The translations under genes were made by a program, and so were the position numbers. The notes beneath the pieces are model-generated. The model was not told the origin of the DNA, searched no databases, and saw only the letters and a program-made list of their open reading frames with translations. A stretch of 20,282 bases of DNA from Glomus cerebriforme (Eukaryota; Glomeromycota; Glomeromycetes; Glomerales; Glomeraceae): assembly GCA_003550305.1 (NCBI GenBank), contig QKYT01000546.1, positions 61,197 through 81,478 on the forward strand, written 5' to 3'. Each line of letters opens with the position of its first letter. The stretch's first letter is position 1. Positions 1 to 9,219 of the stretch are shown here, piece by piece.

Positions 1-165
1 AAGATAATTAATTTATTATGTTAAAACAGATAGTACAAAAATAAAATATATGTCATTATTGATACGGGAATAATAAAAAAAATAGTTAGAAAAAAATAAA
101 ATAAAATAGTAGTTTGGAAAATCNGAGATAAAATATAATTATATAATAATAAAAAAAAAAAAATT

Positions 166-321
166 CTGTACGAATGTACGAAAATTGTACGAAGTACATT
201 CGTACAGTGTATGACCTCATCAAAATGCAACTGTACTAAATTGTACTGAGTACGTCGTACAATGTACGAGTACTGTACTTGTACGAAGATTTGGCTTGTA
301 CACCGCATTTGGACAACCCTG
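166..321. repeat. GTAC-rich palindromic repeat with hAT-like terminus
   Basis: Fourteen GTAC tetranucleotides occur between 168 and 301. They include a perfect 14-bp inverted repeat (166-179 and 194-207, CTGTACGAATGTAC arms, 14-base loop). On the minus strand the block begins CAGGGTTGTCCAAATGCG at 321, and CAGGG is a typical hAT transposon end. The flanking 8 bases 322-329 (tctatata) would be the target duplication. The other end is not in the window, so the element runs off the left edge or has lost it. The block is abutted by the reading frame of the upstream minus-strand gene, whose protein turns into repeat translation here. The 165 bases to its left are A/T-rich with no gene seen. The hAT call is inference. 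Confidence 0.5.
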
Positions 322-2551
322 TCTATATATTTATTATTATTTAAACTAAAATCTTGTAAAAACATATCACATGCTTCAAATATTCCTTCATTTGAACTTG
401 GTTTATTTCCAGTTTCCAAAATAACTACATTAGCTGGTGGTAATTGACATTCCAATTCTGTACCATTAATAATTTGTTGATATATATCAGGCAAATCAAA
501 ATTTTGAGAATATTTAAAAGAATTTCCTGAACCTGAAAATTGTAAAAAATCTTTAAAAATTTGATGAAAATTAAGGATAAATTGTTGAGATTTAATATTA
601 TCACCCCAAAGTTTTAAGGTTGAAATATCAGATATAGAAAAAACATTACTTAAAAGGGCTGAAATTGAATTAGGCATTTTATATTGAAATACTATACGTA
701 ACGTTACATGTGTTGTATTTCTTGTTTGATCAAAAATGTTTGAATAAGCAAAAGTCTTTTCCTTAAAATCTATATTATCAATAACTCCAATATTCCAAAT
801 ATTGTCACCTACCCAAAGTCTTTCACAAGGATTTGCTGTCATTATTCTTCTATTTTCTAATTTACGTTCATGTCTTTGAGTATGTGCAACTGCGTGAATT
901 GTTGTAAGTAGTTGTTGAAGAAGAGTAATAAGTTTTGGTTTTCTTATAAGTGAAGTAAGCATGGTTGGAAGCCAAAGTTGAAGGCCAGGAAAAGCAATAC
1001 GAAAAATTATAGACATTAGTTTTAATAGTACTATTTGGATCAAAGGAAGTAGTAAGTTTGCCATGAGATTGTTTTTTTCTATTAACTTCTTTAAATTTTG
1101 ACAATTGTAATGTATTTACCAAATCCAAAAAAAATTCAGAAAGTAAAAGAGGAAATGCATTATAATGCTCAATTAAGGAATCTGGATTTTCAAACAATTT
1201 TTTGTTATTATTAATATTTTTTCTATTTTTTAATATTGTTTTTGCCATTCCTTGACCAAATTCAAAACTTTCTTTTTCACTAAACTTTTTGTATTCACAA
1301 TTAAAAAAATCTAGTTTATTTAATTTAAAAGCAGCTCTAATAATAAAGNGATTAGGTGTATCTGAGAGTTTAGATTTTTNAGCAGAAGTAGAAATAGATG
1401 TTTGTGATTCATNATTAATTTTTTGTAAGGAGGGTAAAAGTAGTAAAAGATTTATTGATTCACGAGATAATTGCTCTTGGAAATTGGGAGATTCATATTC
1501 AGCAACATAAAGCAACCAATTAGCTATTAAACGAAGAGATTCTGTAATATCATTTTTGTGAGAAGAATCTTTTTGACAATTCTGACTAACTTTTCCTTTT
1601 ATCCCAGACCTTTGATGAATATGTCCACCATGTTTTTTATAACAAGAAGTACATATATAACGTGCTTTTTTATTAGATAAACCAGGATATAAAATTGGAC
1701 AAATTTCGGTTAAAGAAGTACAATGATATTGACCACAGCAAGGAACTTGTAAATTTCGACCAACTAATGTCCAAGAATGTTGATCACACTGCTCTCCACG
1801 GTATAAAAGGTTTTATTAATATTACAAAAAAGACATCTCCTATTACTAATAAAACCAAAGAAGAATCTTTAGTTCCTTTTGCATTTTTTACATGCAACTT
1901 AGTTTGATCATACATTTGATGTGAATAACAAACTCCNAATGAAGCCAAATCATCATTTACCCTATGAACCATTTCACTATCAATTTCCCAAGTCCCAAAA
2001 ATATTTTTCACACAATGTAAATTTTGTGAACTTCCACAGGAACGAATTTCTCCATTAAAATTATCAATTAAAACATACATTGTAAATTTAGTTAACTTTG
2101 TTGGTTCAGAAATTTCAATTAATTGTACTTCATTAGTAATATCTGTTGCCATAGAAACTACAGATTCATCATCAAAATTACTATCTAATTCTAATATAAA
2201 GTCATCTATATTATCAGTCTCATTCAAAGTAGTTGAAAGTTGACGGGCTGATTGAAAAGCGTCCATATTCAATTGAAAAAAATTAGGATTATTTAAATAT
2301 TNCTNAGTATTTAAACCAGTATTATTATCTTCAAACATGTCCTTCTCGCTTATTAAATCATCTAAGTCTTCATTAATATCATCTAACTTAACGTACTTGT
2401 CATTATTAATATTATTAAAGTCAGAAACATATTCTTCCTCTATAAAATTAAGGTTATTGATATTATAATATTGAAGGTTAGGTTTGTTTATATTGCTTGT
2501 AAAGTTCTCTATTCCGAGATTCATAAGTTTAAGTTTAATAAAAATGCTCAA
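322..2551 (-). pseudogene. Multicopy unknown protein with Cys/His cluster, broken and truncated
   Basis: Function is not recognised. I believe it belongs to a highly multicopy protein family of arbuscular mycorrhizal fungi, but that is from memory. The start is ATG at 2551 (alternative at 2524). An acidic Asp/Asn-rich N-terminus (about 100 residues) is followed by a conserved block (GTWEIDSE, GVCYSHQMYDQTKLHVKNAK) around 2000-1880. The frame breaks at about 1785 and continues as CDQHSW, then a putative zinc-binding cluster (CCGQYHC, then C at +7, then CTSCYKKHGGH) at about 1785-1630. A second break near 1000-1060 leads to the C-terminal part (ANPCERLWVGDNIWNIGVID, LPPANVVILETGNKPSSNEG). Homology-like sequence stops at the CAGGG repeat end near 321. 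Six ambiguous bases lie inside it. Breaks could partly reflect consensus error. Confidence 0.6.
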
Positions 2552-2767
2552 CTTTATAAAAAAATTCTTCTGACTTTTTGTTAATAAACATAATAAACAC
2601 TAAAAAAAATTATATCGATGTTTCGGTCTTAACTCGAAGAGTAAAAAAAAAATTATGCGTATATTATTGGATAAAAATTAAAGTTTGCATATGACAAAAA
2701 CCCCTGAAATTTGCGTTTTTACTAATTGATCATAGTAAAAAAATTGATCGACAAGCTGCATATTTAA

Positions 2768-3427
2768 TTAGTAAATCCATTTGACCCATATGATTCCGGA
2801 AATAACCAGTGACTGATATAGAATTTTTGAGAGCATCTTGTTGTAATGCTCAATAAATACAAGTCCTCTATGACTATATGGGCCAATTACTCAGATTGTG
2901 ACATTATGCTCTTGCATCAATCGGGAGGTTTCACCCATAAATTCATGTTTATCATCACATTGTAAAAGCTTTGGCCATATCAATAGATTATTTCGATCAC
3001 TATATATTTTTCTAAATGCTTTGGCAACTTCTGAACTATTCTTCAATCTAAGAGGAACTGAAGCCTTATATTTGGAGGTGCAGTCTATAATGTTAAGTAC
3101 TGCTTTATATTTTTTACCTCTATAGTGATCATGAGTGAGAAAAAGTATATCGCACTGGTATACACAGTTGGGACATATTATTCGTCCATAGCTGACTCTA
3201 GGGATGTATTTTGGAGAGGTTTTATTAGTTTGGTATAACTCTTGATTCTCTAAAAAATCTTTGCATTCACTTAGGCGAAATTGATGCCCTTCTTTTTAAC
3301 ATGCATTTCTCAAAGATTTAGGATTGGAATGATAGCCAGTCGGGTGATAATATATTTCATGTAATATAATATTTTTTTCAATTCTCTGAGCCTCATCAGG
3401 ATTTATCAAGATTTGTGGTTGGCTCAT
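2768..3427 (-). pseudogene. Retroviral/Polinton-type integrase (rve fold), broken
   Basis: This would join element DNA ends to target DNA in the nucleus. One frame runs from ATG 3427 to TAA 2768-2770 with two internal stops: TAA after SLRNAC, and TGA after EHNVTI. All three catalytic residues of the DDE core are visible: D in YQCDILF (3149-3151), D in LLQCDDKHEF (2954-2956) and E in FIEHYNKML (2849-2851), giving D-x34-E. IIDCTSKYKASVPL and SSEVAKAFRKIY lie between them, as expected for rve cores. The usual glycine after the second D has changed to D/K. No zinc HHCC N-terminus is clear, and the C-terminus is lost after KWIY. It is divergent from the gag-like gene, with only 30 bp between the two starts. 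A Ty3/gypsy integrase is the alternative, but those lie downstream of RT on the same strand. Confidence 0.72.
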
Positions 3428-3457
3428 TCCGATTCTCTTTTATAATCACAAAAAAGA

Positions 3458-6400
3458 ATGGCATTTCAGAGGTCTCATCCAAGGCAAAGAAGAATATGTG
3501 AAGAATATAAAGTTGAGTTGAAGGAGGAGAACTACCATCTTCATAGTGAATTGCAAACAGAAGTTGATACTAATCGTCAGAATAAGAGATGAATTAATCA
3601 ACTGGAGCAAGATTATTTCTGGTGTGAGCAAGAAATCTAAACTCTTAATGGGGAGATAGAGTATCTTGAAAATGCTTCAGAAGAAGAAATAGTAGAGTTG
3701 AAATCTGAAATCTCCAGCCTAAAAAGTCAGCTATATCAAGCTAAAAGGATGTACAAGATAAGGAAAACTATATTTCTGTTTTAGAAAAGCACTTGGAAGA
3801 ATCTGAAGAGCAAGTTGAGAAATTGCGATGCCAGATCAGGACCATCTCATCACGAAAAAATTCTCCGGAACGAGGGAATTCTCTGGACTTGTATAATCCT
3901 AATATTGACTTGGAAATGGCCACTATTACAGAACTAGCAAATGCTATAGATGGTTATGTGAATAATAGGGCAACAGGTAGAGATATTTTGATAGATCAAA
4001 TAAAAAGAGCAACAAGGCAAATTCGTCAAAAAGAAAATAATTTACATTAGGATTTAGTCCGTGAGCAATGAAGGCGATATGATGCAGAAGCTGAGCGTGA
4101 TAATGAAATTATACGAAGGCAAAACGCTGAAGGGGTGGAACAAATAGTTATTGCTGACCTTTATCAATTGCGGACCAATGCTCAAAATCAAATAAATAGA
4201 ATGTTAGACAATATAACAGGAAAGTGAACCTGTATTGGTGCATTGCTACAGGAAAAATTTGCCTTACAGTTATTATATCAGCGAAATGCCCATCACCTGC
4301 AACGAAGTAGAGGGGATATAGGTTTATTAGAATATAATCAAGACAGGCTCTATGAGCGATATGAGAAATGGAAAAATAAAACTCGAGCAGAACGCCAGAA
4401 TATTTTAAATTTGCAGGGACAAATATTTGCATTACAAAATAATCTTCCACATTTAGGGATGGCAGAATATGCACCAAAAAGATTCTCAGGTAGAGCGGAT
4501 GAAGATATAGATGAATTTATAAAAGACTACAGACTCTATTTTATGGCAGCCAACATCACTGCGGGTGGTAAACAGATGATGCATCACACTGGGTCAAAGA
4601 TAAACTCATAGGTAAAAAATGGCGATTGAATCATGTAAGGTGTGGAAATGCTTTAGCAAATATGGCCACTGTAGTGGCCTTAAATAATACTAACATAACG
4701 GCCACCATGATTAATGCTCCAAATGGTACTTTAGCACTATTACCAGCTGGAACTACTGGCGCTACAGTTATTCCAGTACATAATGTTCATATGGATGAGG
4801 ATTGGTCTCTTGCTGGAGGGTGTCCTGTAGACGCTGGTACAGCAACTAATGCACCAAATGGAGTTTTAAATAATAATAACCATATAGTTCTTCCTGATAT
4901 CAATATTAGTCAGGTCATTTATTGGTTTAAAAGGAATTATCCTACAGTTGTTCAAGAGCAACAGGAATTGATTTTTGGTACTTTGACTCAAGGATCTGAT
5001 TCAGTTAGAAATTACTATAGAAAGATAAACAAATATGCTAGCTGGGCGAGAATATCCGATCATGAAAAAAGAATACAATTTATACGTGGTTTGTCTCCCA
5101 AAAACAAGTTGGAAATGAAGCGACTGGATTTAAACAGACCTTTAAATGATGAATTGATTGAAACATTGGAAGAGATTGAAACAGAAAGGAATAATTTGCT
5201 TTTGGGTAAAGATATTTATAACCAGCCAGTTTTTAAAACAAAGCCAAAAGTACCTTCCCATCAGAGTATTACTACAGAAGATGTTGATAGGATTGTAAAT
5301 AGTAGGATCCAGGCATTATAACAATCAGCTCCAAATCTATCACCAGTATCTTCTTCTGGCTAGGAAAATATCACTAAGGCTGATTTACAAGAAGCCATAG
5401 CTAAATCCTTTCAAGAGACTATGTCTTGAGCAATTAAGACTTTAGGTAATAGTAAAAAATCAGCTAATAAGAGAGCAGAAGACCTTATACTAAGAGAGAA
5501 AGGTAATGTAGCTCCTGGCAATGATTATAATTATGATCCTGTTGATGATATTACTGACAGTATGGCCGGCATGACACTAAATAGGGTCACAATAAATGCT
5601 ATCAAATCCGCTGTTAGAAGTGCTATTAAGAAATATATCAAGTGTGGTAGATTTGGATACACTTCTTGTAAGTGCTCTGTAAAGAAGAAAAAGAAAAGCA
5701 AGAAGTTGAAGAAAGGTAAGGTCAATCTCGCTATAGAACCAGATTTAGATTCAGATTCTTCTTCAAACAATACTTCATCTAGCGATAGTTCCGATTCTGA
5801 TACAAGTTCTTCTGATTCTTCCAATTCTGATGTGTTCTTGATATTCATATGGCCAAGTTAAAAAAAAAGTGAAGAAGGGGGTGAATCCAAGAAATCGTCC
5901 TCTAAAGAGACATTTTAAATACCACTAGAAGAAACTATTTGTAAAGTCCTTCATAGTGAGCTTAAACTAATTTTCCCCCATATTTTTTTCAAGATTCTAC
6001 CGAAGGCACTTCCAGCAATCTCATTATGTCCAAACAGTGCTTCCGGCCAAAATGACATATCGGTATCTTCCAACGATTTATTTTCAGATGAGTCTAGTCA
6101 AGAGAAGGAGTCTTTAGATGGTCCTATGAAGATTGATTTCATTCAGAAGAAGGAGCCAAAAACAAGTGTTGCCACTGTAAAGTGCAAAATCTGGTGCTTA
6201 AAGATTCCAGCTATGACTCTTGACTCCGGAACTGAACCTCCAATTATAATGAAAAACATTGTTAATCGTGTTAAGGCTAAAATAGATAAATCTGAAAACA
6301 TGACCTCAGCAGTGTAACTACTGTTCCAATTGAATCTATTGGTGTTATTCGCAATCTGCCTATTACTTTAGCTCCTGGATACACTATTCATGAAGATTTT

Positions 6401-6775
6401 GTGGTTGTAGACTATCACAAGCTAACACTAATATTTTCTAACTAACTTTTAAAGAAATATGGGTGTGCAGTGGACTGAAATACAAATGAGCTAAAGATTC
6501 CTCTTAATGGAAAGGACTATATTATCCCAGTCACTATGCATAAGGTCAAGAATAAGCTTGAGGTGAATTGTGCAACCACTACTCCCAAATGTGATGAATC
6601 CTCGACCCTGAACTGTATTTTGCAGGATTTAAGTGAGGATGATGATGTATTAAAAAAAAAGTGAGTTATAAGAAACTTGAAAAAAATACTATATAGCACT
6701 CTTAAATATAATGCAGAAATCAATGAGTATTGTGAAAGATTACAGGCATGCTATGATGAACTTCTTAGAGAATAA
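3458..6775 (+). pseudogene. Gag-like coiled-coil / zinc-knuckle / retropepsin polyprotein, broken
   Basis: This resembles a retroelement Gag-Pro: a capsid-type protein with a nucleic-acid knuckle and an aspartic protease that would process it. In order: ATG 3458 (MAFQRSHPRQ); a long Glu/Gln/Lys-rich coiled coil (about 3458-4440) with stops at 3590, 3638, 4048, 4069, 4225 and a frameshift near 3760; a gag segment (PKRFSGRADEDIDEFIKDYR at about 4477-4540; QGSDSVRNYYRKINKYA and RIQFIRGLSPK at 4990-5110); a degraded CCHC knuckle (IKCGRFGYTSCKC, about 5638-5675) with the first Cys and the His lost; a Lys-rich then Ser/Asp-rich linker; a retropepsin with active-site DSG in AMTLDSGTEPPII (6222-6230) and LAPGYTIHEDFVVVDY downstream; and a helical tail ending at TAA 6773-6775. 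About ten breaks. No reverse transcriptase, RNase H or LTR follows. The tail overlaps the opposing gene by 25 bp. Confidence 0.72.
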
Positions 6776-7298
6776 ACAAGATATTTTTCTAATATATTCT
6801 TCATATTCACTATATTTTTTATGTTTCTTTTAGCTATCTTCTCATGTGACGTGGGAATCAGTTGAGACTGGACAGGAGATGGTGTTAGCTCTGCTAATGT
6901 GGATTTGGACTTCGATTTCTTTCCTCCAGTCTTTTTTGCCTTCCTACCTTCTTCCAAAACTGAATCAATAGATTTGCTAGGCTCTATCTTAGCATTACGT
7001 ATTTGTTTTTTCAGTTCTGCAAATAGAGAAACATCTTGGTCTTGAATCTTTGACTTAGTCCATCCGCTCATAACATTTATATTAGAAAGCGAAGCGATCC
7101 CTTCAGGACCAGCTGTTGGCATATGAATTGGTTGATTCCATGCAACCCTATTTTTTTCTTCACTTCTTCAGAACTGATAAATACGGTTAAATCCTTTAAA
7201 ACTTTATCTCTAGGCTTTTTTTCAGCACATTGCATAATATGGTCATAATCGGCTGGTGAAAAAGAAGGGGCATCACATCTTATGTGTTGTCTAAGCAT
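6751..7298 (-). CDS. Unknown Lys-rich protein in two overlapping frames
   Basis: I do not recognise this protein. Frame one starts at ATG 7298 (MLRQHIRCDAPSFSPADYDH) and reads open to about 7158. Frame two then continues NRVAWNQPIHMPTAGPEG through a Lys-rich, likely disordered region (KKTGGKKSKSKST) to the stop at 6751. Apart from this single step there is no internal stop, which makes it one of the best preserved genes of the cluster. The step lies on a run of seven A on the coding strand (complement of 7151-7157), read A-AAA-AAA-T, where a -1 shift gives exactly the second frame. That could be a homopolymer indel, a base-call error or programmed frameshifting. The combined length is about 180 residues. 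Its 3' end overlaps the retropepsin gene tail to tail. Confidence 0.5.
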
Positions 7299-7550
7299 GG
7301 TAGCAATATTTTTTTATATATCTAATATAATACTCTGAAATAATTTATTAAATAGGATATATAAAAAGAATGTATCATTCTGAATATATAGGATATAGGA
7401 TATATAGAAGATAATATTCCAGATGTATAGGATATACAGAATAAACAGGATATTCAGAAAGAATGTATTATTCTAAATAAACAGATTATGTCTATTATCT
7501 CAGAAATTTATTCATGCATTTTTTTTCTAATATATAACTATGCTAATATT
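7299..7550. promoter_or_regulatory. AT-rich divergent spacer with GGATAT repeats
   Basis: This is the spacer between two divergent genes. It holds at least five AGGATAT-like repeats between 7350 and 7450 and a direct repeat of AAAGAATGTATnATTCT (about 7366 and 7458). Position suggests a two-way promoter or replication/packaging site, but no defined motif is recognised. Confidence 0.3.
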
Positions 7551-8305
7551 ATGTCCAATGTGCATACATTGAATGATATAAAAGATAGAGAGGGTAGTTC
7601 TATAAAAAACCTGGTCATGGCTGGGTAGTGCATATAAACAAAAGCTCAAAAAAAAATTAAGATCCATTACCGAATTTAACCCTGAAATTAATGATTTCAG
7701 TGAAAAGCTGGTAGATAAATACAATGAGCGGGAAAAGGAGTATTAGCAAAATTATAGTAGTATTGGAAATAAGATTAGCCAGTTAAATGCGTCAACTACT
7801 AAAATTAGATCCTAAATGAAAGTCTCATTTTGAGAGTCAACGTGAGTTTAAAGCCAAATATACTGCTGAAATCAAATCGCTCAAATCAAATATTAAAACA
7901 CTAAAAAGAGAGGTAACTTTGGCCCAAAAAGCTTCGTCCGCTGACAAGGTCAAGATTCTCTCTCTTGAAGCTAAAGTACGTGAATTAGAAGGTAAGTTGG
8001 ATAACTTGGAACTAGAACAGGTGCTTTATGATTCAAATGTAGTGGAAGGACTTCTAGAAGAGCTAGTTCAAATAAATTCATCTGATTCTAAAGAGATCAA
8101 TTCTCTCAGGCTTGAATTGAAATGAGCAAATGAGGATCTTAGTTCAAAAGAACATACAATAGAATGTATGGAAAAAGGAATAGAGTCATCAAATAGTATA
8201 TATAAACGGGAAATAGATATTCTGTCTTCAGGGCGATTAAAGTTAATAGATGAAAATAGGTCTCTCAGGGATCAGTTAACATCAAAGAAAAATAATGATG
8301 AATGA
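7551..8305 (+). pseudogene. Coiled-coil protein, broken
   Basis: Function is unknown. The first ATG considered is 7551 (MSNVHTLNDIKDREGSSIK). The frame breaks near 7630, resumes as KKKLRSITEFNPEINDF, has in-frame stops at about 7745 and 7813, shifts near 7832 (FESQREFKAKYTAEIKSLKS), and then runs with one more TGA at about 8122 to the stop at 8303-8305. From about 7850 to 8300 the sequence is a strong Leu/Glu/Lys heptad coiled coil (AKVRELEGKLDNLELEQ, NSLRLELK, ENRSLRDQL). The intact length would be about 250 residues. The downstream membrane protein starts inside its last codons (11-base overlap), so the two probably belong to one transcription unit. A structural or fibre-like role is possible but speculative. 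Confidence 0.5.
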
Positions 8306-8558
8306 ATCATCGCAACTTGGTCCTGAAGTGACCCTTTCCACTCTTAATTCTTCATCCAAAATAATTTCTGTAGGTGGCGCAGAAGCGGTGTCTTTACCAG
8401 CAACTGCTCCTATCATCGCGAGCTCTTTGATGTCACTGATAATAATATATTCCATACTTACTTTACTACTAATTGCAATTATATGGATTGTGATCAGAAA
8501 AAGCTATAGAATATATGGAAAAAAAGTAACCAATTTTTTACCTATGGAAATTATATAA
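8295..8558 (+). CDS. Small single-pass membrane protein
   Basis: An intact 87-codon frame starts at the tandem ATG codons 8295/8298 and overlaps the end of the coiled-coil gene. The first 40 residues are polar and Ser/Thr-rich. Residues about 41-67 form one long hydrophobic helix (IIIYSILTLLLIAIIWIVI), followed by a basic stretch (RKSYRIYGKK), so a single-pass protein with a cytosolic basic tail is likely (positive-inside rule). There is no recognisable signal peptide or enzyme motif. It is unbroken among heavily broken neighbours, though at this length that could be chance. Function is unknown. Confidence 0.45.
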   Translation: MMNESSQLGPEVTLSTLNSSSKIISVGGAEAVSLPATAPIIASSLMSLIIIYSILTLLLIAIIWIVIRKSYRIYGKKVTNFLPMEII

Positions 8559-8621
8559 ATAGGGACCATGCAAAGCGCCTCTTGGCCAAACCAGATTATT
8601 ATTATTTTCAATCCTAATCGA

Positions 8622-8938
8622 CTACCATATAAGTACTGGCACAAGTGGAACTTCTTTGAATCTATTTTTGATGTGAGCCAATATCTTTTCTGGTAAATTT
8701 TCAGGTAGATTTATTAAGGCATTTTCAGCTTGGGCTATCATACATGCTAATAACCAACCAATATGGATTCAATTGCCTCCCTTACCATTATGCTCATGCT
8801 GTAGTAAAAATCGATACTCATCCATTACAATATCTCCCATTACCTTCTGTTCTGATATTATTTTATGGTGATTGGGAGACGAATTTTGTTAGGTTCGAAG
8901 CCTATGTACTGGGAAACTTGGTTATGTAGTTCAGCCAT
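8622..8938 (-). pseudogene. Small unknown gene, broken
   Basis: On the minus strand, ATG 8938 opens MAELHNQVSQYIGFEPNKIR. The frame stops after LPITIK, then a neighbouring frame reads VMGDIVMDEYRFLLQHEHNG with one TGA, and continues ALINLPENLPEKILAHIKNR to TAG 8622-8624. The amino-acid composition looks like real coding on this strand, better than the open frame on the opposite strand at 8744-8929. About 105 residues when joined across the breaks. No family is recognised. It is convergent with the membrane protein gene (63-bp gap). Confidence 0.4.
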
Positions 8939-8973
8939 TATACCAATAAAGATTTAAAGTCCTACGAGTCTAA

Positions 8974-9132
8974 TTAAAAAAAAGTTAATATTGCATTAAA
9001 AAATATATATTGATAATGATCAGCTACATCTCCAGATATATCTGGAACCAGGTTGTATGTTTGGAGGCCGGAAGTTGTCATTTCATAACCAGATCGAATA
9101 TAGGAATTGAAATTAGCTTGTATTATTGCACG
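8974..9132 (-). pseudogene. Short unknown coding fragment
   Basis: A minus-strand open stretch reads AIIQANFNSYIRSGYEMTTS and GLQTYNLVPDISGDVADHY to TAA 8974-8976. It has no clear start. An upstream frame (LKETVILFMTAYFF) may be its broken N-terminal part. It lies just after the polymerase gene end and may be a separate small gene. Unrecognised and low confidence. Confidence 0.28.
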
Positions 9133-9219
9133 AGAAAAAATATGCAGTCATAAATAATATTACTGTCTCTTTGAGACTAAGTTTTCTTAGCTGAAATTGC
9201 CACATCCCACTAAGAATAC

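Noticed and set aside
3446..3631. Minus-strand 61-codon open frame
   Set aside because: It is the antisense shadow of the gag-like coiled-coil N-terminus.
5562..5861. Separate Lys/Ser-rich protein starting at 5562
   Set aside because: It contains the zinc-knuckle remnant and linker of the gag-like gene, so it is a piece of that gene and not an independent one.
8889..8902. GGTTCGAAGCC tRNA-like T-loop
   Set aside because: It is inside the small minus-strand gene relic, with no cloverleaf partner sequences.
8744..8929. Plus-strand open frame of 61 codons
   Set aside because: The minus strand gives a more protein-like reading with a sensible start, so this is a shadow.
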